This document shows, piece after piece, positions 7,455 to 14,330 of a DNA stretch of 14,330 bases. How positions within the stretch are numbered: position 1 is the stretch's first letter; each line of letters begins with the position of its first letter. Below the pieces are notes generated by a model. The model saw nothing but the letters and a program-made list of their open reading frames with translations. It was not told the DNA's origin and ran no database searches. Made by a program: the position numbers and the translations under genes. Source of the stretch: Bacteroidota bacterium (GTDB lineage Bacteria; Bacteroidota; Bacteroidia; Chitinophagales; Saprospiraceae); assembly GCA_029573365.1 (NCBI GenBank), contig JAKQGD010000443.1:1-14330 (forward strand), read 5' to 3'.

Positions 7455-9328
7455 TTAATCCCAGCATTTTGGTTTTTAATGTCTGCCTTGATGTCCGCCG
7501 GAAAGGTAAGTTTTACCATTGTGCCACTCCCGTTTTCCTGGTCTGTGATATGACAGATAATGTCGATGCCGTAAATGTCATTTATCAGATCTGTTCTTTC
7601 TGTAATATTGGCTGTGCTGCGGCTCTTTTTTTGTTTCTGGTGCCCTGTTTTCATCTCCATGGATGCCTTGCGTCCTATGCCGTTGTCCATGACCATGACC
7701 TCTACTTTATCCCGGTTTTTAACCATGCTGACCACAAGTTTACCTTTGGAGTCCCTGTATCTCAGACCGTGCCAAATGGCATTTTCTATATGCGGCTGTA
7801 TGACCATATTGGGTACCAGCATTTTGTTATCGGCATCGTCTATGTCACAATTGAATTCGTAGTCAAATTTTTCCGAAAACCTCTTGTGCTCCAGTTCGAG
7901 ATATTTGGTCAGCAGGGATTTTTCTACACTCAATGCTATAAAATCGGAGCCCGAGTTATCAAGCACGTCTCTCATCAGCGATGCAAAGTTGGTCAGGTAC
8001 TTGTTGGCTGATCTTTCGTCGTGGGCCGAGATAAACTGATTTATGCTGTTGAGGCTGTTAAATATAAAATGGGGGTTCATCTCCTTACGCAAGGAATGCA
8101 AGGCTATGACTTTGTTTTTTTGCCTGATGGAGCTTAGGGCCCTAAATATCAGAAAGGTCGTCGCTGCCAGCAAGAGCAAGCCGGCAAGCAGGATGAAGTT
8201 GATGGTGTTTTGCCTTTTTATCAGTTTGTCCCTGAGTTCGTTTTCTTCCTGAAGCTTACGGATTTTTTCTGACGAAAGACGCATTACTTCCCTGTCCATA
8301 AGCGACGTGTCGGCACTGATGACCTGCTCGAGATCTCCGGCAAACCGGTCAAAGACGGACCTGCTGCTTTTGGTGTCTCCCTTTTTGGCGTACAATTCTG
8401 ACAGTTTTTGTGTCAGATTTCTTGCCTCATAGGTTTGGCCTGTGGAGATGGACAGACGGTATGATTCTTCCAGCAGGCTGAGGACTTTTTTGTCATCATT
8501 CTTGGCTGTATAGAGCTGACTCAGCTGGTTTATAGCTTTGATTTTAAGCCGTGGGTCAGTGGCTATTTCGTTTTCTTCTGATAGGTCACGGGTCACAGCT
8601 ATTGCCGTATCTATGGCATTTGCTTTTATGAGGGCTTGGTTTCTTTTTTCGTTTATTTCCAGTTTGTCATCAGGGTTAGCGGCATTAGACATGGCTTCCC
8701 TGTAGTTGGTAATGGCGGGTTCCAATTTCATCTGTTTGACTTGGGCGTCAGCCACCTGTTCGTATGATTCGCTGATGATTTCTGTCACTGCCTCCTGAGA
8801 TGACTTGAGTTTTTCAATCTTCTGCATAGCTTTCCTTTCCTGGACTGCAGGTTTGTTTTTTGCCATCACCCTGTCGGCATCTTCCCTGTTGACTGTATTC
8901 ATCACCTGGTCCCTGGATTTCGTATTTTGTGATGCAGAATAATAGTTGCCGGCGGCATCCTCGACCTTGTTGAGTTTTTCCTGTACACGGGCGAGTCTGC
9001 GTTGTACATCAGCGGTTTTGACATCATCACCGGCAAGCTGGAAATACCGGACCGAGTTGGTGTAATTTTCTTCACTGCTGGTCAGAATACCTTCTTTTTC
9101 GTACTCTTCACCAAGAGCATAATAGGCATGTGCTATTTCCCTCATATTGCCCTTTCTTAGGGCTGCCTCAAGGTCTGCAGTTTTGCTGATAACCGGCGAA
9201 GGTCCCTTTTTTTTGGAATATTTATTTGTAGGATAAGCATCATTCTGAGCCATAAGACCTTTTGGGTCCGTGACCATAGCCAGGATAAAAAAATGTGCCA
9301 GGTATATGAGGGTTGTTCTCCTAATCAT
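7451..9328 (-). CDS. LytS-type sensor histidine kinase with periplasmic TPR domain
   Basis: A 625-residue membrane sensor kinase. An N-terminal signal peptide (about 1-28, ending MAQ-ND) sends residues 30-370 to the periplasm. This part is helical and TPR-like (for example YYALGEEYEKEG around 69-80, QVADAQVKQMKLEPAITNYREA around 191-212, LSQLYTAKNDDKKVLSLLEESYRL around 269-292), ending in a coiled coil (about 345-372). One membrane helix (about 375-396) follows. The cytoplasmic part is a His_kinase domain with the phosphoacceptor H420 in LRKEMNPHFIFNSLNSINQFI, an N box QPHIENAIWHGL (511-522) and a G box DNGIGR (548-553), then a basic linker and the terminal GSGTMVKLTFP ATPase strand. It should phosphorylate D54 of the LytTR regulator encoded next. 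The signal is unknown; periplasmic TPRs usually bind peptides or proteins. The start is ATG 9328, only 5 nt after a promoter box. Confidence 0.92.
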   Translation of the reverse strand: MIRRTTLIYLAHFFILAMVTDPKGLMAQNDAYPTNKYSKKKGPSPVISKTADLEAALRKGNMREIAHAYYALGEEYEKEGILTSSEENYTNSVRYFQLAGDDVKTADVQRRLARVQEKLNKVEDAAGNYYSASQNTKSRDQVMNTVNREDADRVMAKNKPAVQERKAMQKIEKLKSSQEAVTEIISESYEQVADAQVKQMKLEPAITNYREAMSNAANPDDKLEINEKRNQALIKANAIDTAIAVTRDLSEENEIATDPRLKIKAINQLSQLYTAKNDDKKVLSLLEESYRLSISTGQTYEARNLTQKLSELYAKKGDTKSSRSVFDRFAGDLEQVISADTSLMDREVMRLSSEKIRKLQEENELRDKLIKRQNTINFILLAGLLLLAATTFLIFRALSSIRQKNKVIALHSLRKEMNPHFIFNSLNSINQFISAHDERSANKYLTNFASLMRDVLDNSGSDFIALSVEKSLLTKYLELEHKRFSEKFDYEFNCDIDDADNKMLVPNMVIQPHIENAIWHGLRYRDSKGKLVVSMVKNRDKVEVMVMDNGIGRKASMEMKTGHQKQKKSRSTANITERTDLINDIYGIDIICHITDQENGSGTMVKLTFPADIKADIKNQNAGIK

Positions 9329-9333
9329 ATGTG

Positions 9334-9364
9334 CAAAAGTACGTCAAACTAATTTGACATTCAA
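9334..9364 (-). promoter_or_regulatory. Promoter of the kinase-regulator operon, containing a perfect dyad
   Basis: On the minus strand, TTG (9362-9364) is followed after 20 nt by TACTTTTG (9334-9341), matching the Bacteroidota TTG-N17-23-TAnnTTTG promoter. The box ends 5 nt before the kinase ATG, so the transcript would be nearly leaderless. Between the two elements lies a perfect inverted repeat, GTCAAA-CTAA-TTTGAC (9343-9358), a likely operator for a dimeric regulator. Confidence 0.6.
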
Positions 9365-9469
9365 CAGTTTCCACCAAGTGAAAATCCGCATTCACACAGT
9401 CAACATCCTGCTCACCCACTGACAAGGGTAATTGACACAGTCTGACTTTACACACCATCCGCTTCATGA

Positions 9470-9477
9470 TAATTTTG
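9470..9477 (+). promoter_or_regulatory. Candidate -7 promoter box of the VWA gene
   Basis: TAATTTTG is a full match to TAnnTTTG and lies 33 nt before the VWA start codon. The -33 position holds TTTA (9447-9450), 19 nt away, an imperfect match to TTTG. The leader would be about 25-30 nt and is AT-rich, with no Shine-Dalgarno sequence. Confidence 0.5.
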
Positions 9478-9510
9478 GGCTTACATTTTCACCATTAAAA
9501 AATTAAACAC

Positions 9511-10677
9511 ATGAATGCATTGATTATCAAAACAACTCTTTTAAAGGGAATATTCGGCAGTATCACAGCAATGGGCCTGGTATCCCTACTTACAATGACT
9601 CCCTCAAACACTGGGGATGCAACGCCCACAGCAGCAAAACATAAAATCCAGGTGGCCTTGCTGCTGGATACATCCAACAGTATGGATGGCCTGATAGAAC
9701 AGGCAAAGTCCAGGCTTTGGAACATCGTCAATACGCTGACCACTCTAAGATTCGAAGGGGAGGTGCCTGATGTGGAGATTGCTCTGTACGAATACGGAAA
9801 TGACGGCCTTTCAAAATCCGGTAATTACATCAGGAAGGTAACCTCACTCACGGGAGACCTGGACCTTGTTTCTGAAAAGCTGTTTTCGCTGCATACCAAC
9901 GGTGGCTCGGAGTATTGCGGGGCCGTCATAGGTGATGCCGTACGGCAGTTGCAATGGTACGATGGCCATAATGATATGAAGCTGATATACATAGCCGGCA
10001 ACGAACCATTTGATCAGGGTCCCGTAAATTACAGGGAGGCCATCGGCGATGCGAGAAGCAAAGGCATCTTTGTACATACCATCCTATGTGGAGGCGAAAG
10101 ATACGACGAGAGGGAAGGCTGGAAAAATGGTGCCTACCTGGGCAAAGGGGAGTTTTTTATCATCGATTCTGACCGCAAGGTGGTATTTATCAGGACGCCC
10201 TATGACATCGAAATCGAAAGACTCAACATCCGACTCAATGACACATACATGAGTTACGGCAAAGAAGGCTCACATAAAAAGGCCATGCAGCAAAAGCAGG
10301 ATGAAAACGCTGCGTCTGTATCATCAGCAAATATGGCAGAAAGGGTAGTGACAAAATCCAAAAAAGTGTATTCAAATGCCGGATGGGATGCTGTCGATAT
10401 GTACCGTGACAATCCGGAAGCCATCCGTGAACTCAAGGATGAGGACTTACCCCCAGACCTCAGAGGTAAGTCAAAGAAGGAGATGGATGCCATCATCCTT
10501 GAAAAGCAAAAAGAAAGAGATGCCATTAACGAGGAAATAGGCAAGCTGTCCGTCAAAAGACAGGAATTTATTGACAAAGAAATGGCACAGTCAGGTCCAA
10601 AGGAGGAGGACGATCTCGGTTTTGCAATAGAAAATTCCATCATGAAAATCGCCGCCGAATTGGGATACAAAAAATAA
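9511..10677 (+). CDS. Von Willebrand factor A domain protein, exported or membrane-anchored
   Basis: A 388-residue protein with an N-terminal hydrophobic segment (about 4-29) that acts as a signal peptide or anchor, a VWA domain (about 46-225) and a long charged helical C-terminal part (about 250-370). The metal-ion-dependent adhesion site is visible as DTSNS (D53, S55, S57) and the loop threonine T129 in LHTNGG; the third motif is AGNEPFDQGP (162-171) instead of the usual TDG, so metal coordination there may use N164 or E165. IYIAGNEPF and the HTILCGG / GAYLGKGEFFIID segments recur in a VWA family known from Bacteroidota and Planctomycetes, whose function is not established. The C-terminal part has many Lys/Glu residues and DLPPDLRGKSKKEMDAIILEKQKERD, likely coiled coil. 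The gene is divergent from the kinase (182-nt gap) and converges with the GT87-like gene (16-nt gap). Role inferred: periplasmic or surface protein-protein interaction. Confidence 0.88.
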   Translation: MNALIIKTTLLKGIFGSITAMGLVSLLTMTPSNTGDATPTAAKHKIQVALLLDTSNSMDGLIEQAKSRLWNIVNTLTTLRFEGEVPDVEIALYEYGNDGLSKSGNYIRKVTSLTGDLDLVSEKLFSLHTNGGSEYCGAVIGDAVRQLQWYDGHNDMKLIYIAGNEPFDQGPVNYREAIGDARSKGIFVHTILCGGERYDEREGWKNGAYLGKGEFFIIDSDRKVVFIRTPYDIEIERLNIRLNDTYMSYGKEGSHKKAMQQKQDENAASVSSANMAERVVTKSKKVYSNAGWDAVDMYRDNPEAIRELKDEDLPPDLRGKSKKEMDAIILEKQKERDAINEEIGKLSVKRQEFIDKEMAQSGPKEEDDLGFAIENSIMKIAAELGYKK

Positions 10678-10693
10678 AATACCCGGAATGTCA

Positions 10694-11881
10694 TCAGGAG
10701 GCTTTCGCCAAAGGGGGTCTTCTGACGGCATCCCACCATATTTTGCACCAGATGATGATACATGGCACGGCCTTGAGAGTATAAGGGATGACCACATTAT
10801 GCCTCAGCCATGCCGGGAAAAGGTCTGTAGGCGACAGTGAAGTAAAAACTACGGCCAGGGCCAGCAGGACATGGTTTAAAATTGTTTTGGACATTGTTAC
10901 ATACCAGATAGAAATACCTGCCATGGCTATGATAAACGTCGGCGACTCAGCCTTGTGGTTAAAAATGACAATCCATATCAGTATGGAGGTCAGATGCAGC
11001 AACCTGAATATGCGGTCCCCGTAATTTTTAAACCGAATCAGGGGTACCAAAAAGAGAACCATGCCTGCAAGAAGGACTATATTCTTACCTCCGTCTACAC
11101 CAAACCAGCTATGTAGCCAGCCCATAACAGAAAAGCCGTAGGATGCCGAGTGGTCCTCACCCAGCATACGTACGAAACTCCGCAATTGTTCTAAGTATGC
11201 TGTGTATGATGTGACCATTAATGGGGCCGAGGCGAGAATCAAGGCAGCCAGAACAGAGTACAAAGTGGACTTCCACCTTTGGGGGTAAAATATAAACAGA
11301 CTCAAGCCTACGATGCCAAATAGTTTGATAAAGGCTGAAGCCATAATGGCTAGGGCTGCAGCCAACAAGCGACCACGTTCCATAAAACCAAATGCCAGTA
11401 TCAGCAACCCTGCTATTAGACCATTGGATTGTTCGTTTTGCAGTGAGGTCATGAGTTCTGGCAGCATCAGCAATAACATTATATTTTTTTCCCTCACCGA
11501 AAACCAGGGTAGTCTATAGACTGCAAATAAAAGTATAAGTGCATTGAGCAGATCCCACAAGCAGAGTCCCACCAAGTCAGGCCAAACTCCGAATGCTTGA
11601 AAAAACAATGCAAAAGTAGGCGTATACTTATAAAGGTCTCCCTGCTCCACAGGGTATGGTACATACATGTCTTTGCCTTCAGAAAGGTGCACAGATGAGT
11701 TTTTAAAAATCACATAGTTGTTGTAGCAGGTGTAGTATCTGTCTCCTTCGGCAAACTGTTTGGGCGGAGAAAAATATGATTGTACACCCGCTGCCAGTGC
11801 AAACAGGATGTATAGGATCGTTATCGTTTTTTGGGTGTTTAAAAGCTTATTAAGCTTGGTAATAATTTTATAACTTGTCAA
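10694..11881 (-). CDS. GT87-like (DUF2029) polytopic membrane glycosyltransferase
   Basis: A 395-residue inner-membrane protein with about ten helices, resembling GT87/DUF2029, the family of polyprenyl-phosphate-mannose-dependent mannosyltransferases such as PimE. Family-like features are an N-terminal helix followed by a periplasmic loop with D47 (AEGDRYYTCYNNYVIFK), which may match the catalytic Asp, then GDLYKYTPTFALFFQAF, the LQNEQSNGLIAGLLILAFG helix, K186 in SAFIKLFG, and NHKAESPTFII late in the protein. The donor is probably a polyprenyl-phosphate sugar and the acceptor an envelope lipid or glycan; neither can be read from the sequence. The start is TTG 11881: the frame is open back to the stop codon of the TonB receptor gene with no ATG or GTG, and the next Met is residue 72. 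The 24-nt spacing suggests cotranscription with that receptor. Confidence 0.8.
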   Translation of the reverse strand: MTSYKIITKLNKLLNTQKTITILYILFALAAGVQSYFSPPKQFAEGDRYYTCYNNYVIFKNSSVHLSEGKDMYVPYPVEQGDLYKYTPTFALFFQAFGVWPDLVGLCLWDLLNALILLFAVYRLPWFSVREKNIMLLLMLPELMTSLQNEQSNGLIAGLLILAFGFMERGRLLAAALAIMASAFIKLFGIVGLSLFIFYPQRWKSTLYSVLAALILASAPLMVTSYTAYLEQLRSFVRMLGEDHSASYGFSVMGWLHSWFGVDGGKNIVLLAGMVLFLVPLIRFKNYGDRIFRLLHLTSILIWIVIFNHKAESPTFIIAMAGISIWYVTMSKTILNHVLLALAVVFTSLSPTDLFPAWLRHNVVIPYTLKAVPCIIIWCKIWWDAVRRPPLAKAS

Positions 11882-11905
11882 TGGTTGTATGCTTGATTGA
11901 TGGAA

Positions 11906-13966
11906 TTATTTAAAAGTTATGTTGAATCCGGCAAAAAAATTGACCGGTGGGGCCGCGTTGTAATACCGTCCTCCAAAAGCATTGATGTCGTTTCCCAGAC
12001 TAAATTTTTGGTTTAAGAGATTGTTGCCGCCGACATAGAGGTTTAGCAGCGTAGTTTCGGACCATTGCCGTGACCATTGTATCTTCGAAATCAGCAGTTG
12101 ATACCCGGAAGCCTCTGCAGTATTGCCATCGTTTAATGGCAGGCTAGAGGTGGAGTTTATTTCTGCAAAAATGCTTAATCCTGCAGATAAGCCAGCCTCA
12201 AGGCTTACCACAGCAACTATGGGAGGTACACCCGTGAGTTTGTTGCCGCTGTAATCTGATGAACCCACGCTGTAGTCCCTGAAATTAAAATGGCTGTAGG
12301 TATAACTTCCCGCCATCTGCAGTGATCTGAAAACCCCATGCATACGGGGCACCACCAGCCAGAGTCTGGAATATATTTCCAGTCCCAACTGACGGGTACC
12401 TCCGGCATTGGAAAAATACTCAGCTCCTGTGTCATCAGTCCTTCTCACTATGGCATGTTTAAGGTCATATCTGTATGCTGCGACGTCAGCCATAAGCCTG
12501 TTTTTCCACAAAGTAATCCTGAATCCTGCCTCACGGTTCCATCCCGATTCCGGAGTAAGTCCGGTATTGATTTGATTGTTGGACGACCTGACTTCAGCTA
12601 TGGTAGGCGGAGAATACCCTTTGCTTATCGTAGTGCGTACCGTCAAGGCTTTATTGACTTTGTAGCTTAGAGCCAGCCGTGGCATCCACTGCCCGCCAAA
12701 AGTTCTCATACCTGTGGTTGTGGCTCCCTTATCGTAAAAATAGGTGTTGGTGTTGTAACTAACTGCCATCTCTGTCGTAAGTCTTTCGGCAATGGTTGCA
12801 GTGTATCTTGAAAAATAAAAGGCCTGTCGTATCCTGAGGTTATCAGAAGCAGTCAGGCTGTCTGCCAACCCCCCATTATTGCTGTAATTGGCTATATCCT
12901 GGCTTCCCTGCTGTCCTTCCATACCCAGGCTTAATTTCCATGGAAAATTTGCATCAGGGCGGCTATATACATCGGCAAATGTCCTGAGGCCCAGATTTTT
13001 TTCGTCTCTGATTTCATAATTGGTGATAAACGGATTTTCAAACTTAGTTGCTGAACCAAATGCAGATGTTACCATCCTGACTCTGTCTGTAATAAAAAGT
13101 GTGTTGCTGAGTCCTGAAAAAAGGGTCTTATTATAAATGCCCGCTTTTTGTTCCACCGCTCCGGGATTGAGTCTTGATGCAGGTCGTGCCTGCCGGGGAT
13201 CTTCTTCATATTGTGCCAGGGTCAGACCACCGGGTGTTCGGTAACCAAGGTCGGCATACATCAGGAGAAGCTTTATGCTGTTGTTTTTTCCGTATTGATA
13301 ACTCGAGACCCCTTGGACAAAAAGTCGATGCATTGATGAATTGCTGCGGTATCCGTCTGACCTCTGGTATGCCTGATTGCCAGAAAAACGGATTGGCCCT
13401 GCAGTATAGGTAGCAGACACATGCTGGTGTAGCAGCCCATAACTGCCAGACCTGAGTCCTGCTTCGAGTGATGTCGTGTCGCTAGTGCCGCTATTGAGGC
13501 CCAGGAGAAACACACCGCCCGAATTGGCACCAAAAAGGCTTCCATCGGGTCCTCTGAGCACCTCTATACGGCAGGCAGCAGAGGGGTCTATTAGATTTAG
13601 GTATGTATTTCCACCGGCATCGGTGAGCGGAAATTCGTCAAGATATATCTTGACATTCCTGACCCCAAAGGGTGACCTGAGTAGGCTGCCTCTGATCGAC
13701 AGGCGGTAACTGCCCGGAGACCTCTCCTCCATGCGGACACCGGGTACCAGGTTGAGTGCTGGTAACAACGATAAGTCTGTGTGTATCCTTAGCTGCTTTG
13801 CATCCAAAACAGCCACACTGGCGGGTGTAGAAAGATATGCCTGTTCAGACAAATAGCTCTTTACCACGATTTCCTCCATGGCCACTGTATCGGCAGACAG
13901 ATTTTCCTGTCCTTTGCCTGTAAAGTGCAGAGTAAAAATGACTAAAAACAGTAACCAGGGTTTCAA
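11906..13966 (-). CDS. TonB-dependent outer-membrane receptor
   Basis: A 686-residue outer-membrane receptor. A signal peptide (about 1-19, GKGQ-EN) is followed by a TonB-box-like MEEIVVKSY (30-38), a plug domain (about 40-160, with LNLVPGVRMEERSPGSYRLSIRGS, VKIYLDEFPLTDAGG and RIEVLRGPDGSLFGANSGGV) and a 22-strand-type barrel ending NFFAGFNITFK. There is no N-terminal carboxypeptidase-like domain and no SusD gene beside it, so it is of the siderophore/cobalamin-receptor kind and not the SusC glycan kind. The substrate cannot be told; PGNSxYGA-like and NNLLNQKF elements are general to the family. The start is TTG 13966: an in-frame stop lies nine codons upstream with no ATG or GTG between, and the next ATG (residue 30) would remove the signal peptide. 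It is the first gene of a unit with the GT87-like gene, with a promoter box at 14059-14066. Confidence 0.93.
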   Translation of the reverse strand: MKPWLLFLVIFTLHFTGKGQENLSADTVAMEEIVVKSYLSEQAYLSTPASVAVLDAKQLRIHTDLSLLPALNLVPGVRMEERSPGSYRLSIRGSLLRSPFGVRNVKIYLDEFPLTDAGGNTYLNLIDPSAACRIEVLRGPDGSLFGANSGGVFLLGLNSGTSDTTSLEAGLRSGSYGLLHQHVSATYTAGPIRFSGNQAYQRSDGYRSNSSMHRLFVQGVSSYQYGKNNSIKLLLMYADLGYRTPGGLTLAQYEEDPRQARPASRLNPGAVEQKAGIYNKTLFSGLSNTLFITDRVRMVTSAFGSATKFENPFITNYEIRDEKNLGLRTFADVYSRPDANFPWKLSLGMEGQQGSQDIANYSNNGGLADSLTASDNLRIRQAFYFSRYTATIAERLTTEMAVSYNTNTYFYDKGATTTGMRTFGGQWMPRLALSYKVNKALTVRTTISKGYSPPTIAEVRSSNNQINTGLTPESGWNREAGFRITLWKNRLMADVAAYRYDLKHAIVRRTDDTGAEYFSNAGGTRQLGLEIYSRLWLVVPRMHGVFRSLQMAGSYTYSHFNFRDYSVGSSDYSGNKLTGVPPIVAVVSLEAGLSAGLSIFAEINSTSSLPLNDGNTAEASGYQLLISKIQWSRQWSETTLLNLYVGGNNLLNQKFSLGNDINAFGGRYYNAAPPVNFFAGFNITFK

Positions 13967-14007
13967 TAATCTATTTTTAAATGATTTAAAAAACTAAAAA
14001 ATACACA

Positions 14008-14030
14008 CCAGACCTGCCTGGGTGAGTCTG
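14008..14030 (-). other. Two alternative short hairpins in the TonB receptor leader
   Basis: On the minus strand CAGAC (14026-14030) can pair with GTCTG (14009-14013), while CCAG (14018-14021) can pair with CTGG (14008-14011) and is followed by TGTGTATTTTTT. The two pairings exclude each other. Stems are only 4-5 bp, so this is a weak attenuator-like arrangement at best. Confidence 0.25.
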
Positions 14031-14058
14031 TATAATGATCGGCTGACACGAAGATGGA

Positions 14059-14066
14059 CAAATATA
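14059..14066 (-). promoter_or_regulatory. Candidate -7 promoter box of the TonB receptor gene
   Basis: On the minus strand this reads TATATTTG, a full match to TAnnTTTG. It lies 92 nt before the TTG start codon, so the mRNA would have a leader of about 85 nt that includes the hairpins at 14008-14030. A TTTG (14079-14082) lies only 12 nt upstream, too close for the usual spacing, and TTTT sits at the 19-nt distance. Confidence 0.5.
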
Positions 14067-14238
14067 ACCCAAGTATTCCAAACAGAAAATGAAGCTCATT
14101 AAAATATATAAATCACCTGAAATGTTACCCGCTAAAAAATAATCAAAAAATATTATTGAATTTTTTTGACAAAATTATATTTTCTAATTAATTGAATATC
14201 AGCACTATAAAAATCTGTACACATATAGTTACGATTAC

Positions 14239-14264
14239 AAACGTATATAAACGTAATTTATACG
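14239..14264. repeat. Helically phased direct repeat with an overlapping inverted repeat
   Basis: AAACGTA occurs at 14239-14245 and again at 14249-14255, exactly 10 bp apart. CGTATA (14242-14247) and TATACG (14259-14264) form a perfect 6-bp inverted repeat over the same stretch. It lies 22 nt upstream of a plus-strand CATCTTTG box, a usual place for an activator or repressor site. Confidence 0.4.
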
Positions 14265-14286
14265 AATCGACCCTCGCCCCGCCATA

Positions 14287-14294
14287 CATCTTTG
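14287..14294 (+). promoter_or_regulatory. Candidate promoter box for a gene beyond the right edge
   Basis: CATCTTTG, followed by CA, is one mismatch from TAnnTTTG. No TTG lies at the usual upstream distance, so the assignment depends on position and on the repeat just upstream. The transcript would start near 14300 and read out of the window. Confidence 0.35.
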
Positions 14295-14330
14295 CATCGT
14301 CAACCGATCGGAAGATCAGAATTTGTTTCA

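Larger units (their letters stand above)
13967..14330. other. AT-rich non-coding region at the right edge, 364 nt
   Basis: No reading frame here looks genuine. From left to right it holds the leader of the TonB receptor mRNA (hairpins at 14008-14030), the receptor promoter box (14059-14066), a weak AT hairpin (AATAAT 14138-14143 with ATTATT 14152-14157), a second minus-strand TAATTTTG box (14170-14177), a phased repeat and dyad (14239-14264), and a plus-strand CATCTTTG box (14287-14294) pointing out of the window. It looks like a divergent promoter region serving the receptor and an unseen gene to the right. Confidence 0.5.

Noticed and set aside
14166..14171. TTTGAC/TTGACA-like element that could be a classical sigma-70 -35 box
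   Set aside because: Bacteroidota use a different promoter consensus, and no TATAAT is well placed; the region is simply AT-rich.
14306..14317. GATCGGAAGATC resembles the start of a common sequencing adapter (GATCGGAAGAGC)
   Set aside because: Only the first ten bases agree without interruption, and the following sequence departs completely; chance is the simpler explanation, though it lies near the window edge.
1..14330. CRISPR arrays, tRNA or rRNA genes, transposases, phage or defence genes
   Set aside because: Reading both strands gave no regularly spaced repeats, no cloverleaf with a CCA end, no ribosomal RNA sequence and no protein with such motifs.

Overview
The window looks like chromosomal DNA from a Bacteroidota bacterium, most likely of the Saprospiraceae/Saprospiria type (inference). 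The signs are: a secreted protein with SprB-like repeats and a type IX secretion C-terminal domain, a LytTR response regulator paired with a TPR-type LytS-like kinase, an outer-membrane TonB-dependent receptor, TAnnTTTG-type promoter boxes, no clear Shine-Dalgarno sequences, and a PKD/Cys-rich domain style common in Saprospiraceae secreted proteins. I see no tRNA, rRNA, CRISPR array, insertion sequence or phage gene.

Layout. Positions 1-476 (+) hold the C-terminal end of a class A penicillin-binding protein. It converges, with only 8 nt between stops, on a 778-residue cell-surface protein (485-2821, -). A 361-nt AT-rich gap (2822-3182) carries a clear intrinsic terminator and some plus-strand promoter-like sequence. 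Next comes a minus-strand cluster, read right to left: ccmB (5957-6613), a ccmC/ccsA-type haem-handling protein with an unusual periplasmic N-terminal domain (4838-5890), a small CcmD-like protein (4591-4800) and glutamate dehydrogenase (3183-4601), which overlaps ccmD by 11 nt. Upstream of it sits a two-component pair on the same strand: histidine kinase (7451-9328) and LytTR regulator (6711-7454), overlapping by 4 nt (ATGA).

A 182-nt divergent promoter region (9329-9510) separates the kinase from a von Willebrand factor A protein (9511-10677, +). That gene converges on a two-gene minus-strand unit: a TonB-dependent receptor (11906-13966) followed, 24 nt later, by a GT87-like polytopic membrane glycosyltransferase (10694-11881). 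The last 364 nt (13967-14330) are non-coding, with promoter-like boxes on both strands and a phased repeat, probably controlling a gene beyond the right edge.

Themes: envelope biogenesis (peptidoglycan crosslinking, surface adhesin, outer-membrane import, lipid-linked glycosyl transfer), cytochrome c maturation coupled to nitrogen/carbon metabolism, and one signalling pair with a large periplasmic TPR sensor. Most of this is ordinary accessory and housekeeping content. The points most worth a second look are the IPT/TIG-like domain inside the CcmC homologue, the ccmBCD-gdh arrangement, the near-leaderless kinase promoter that encloses a perfect dyad, the three genes whose only sensible start is TTG, and the repeats at the right edge.
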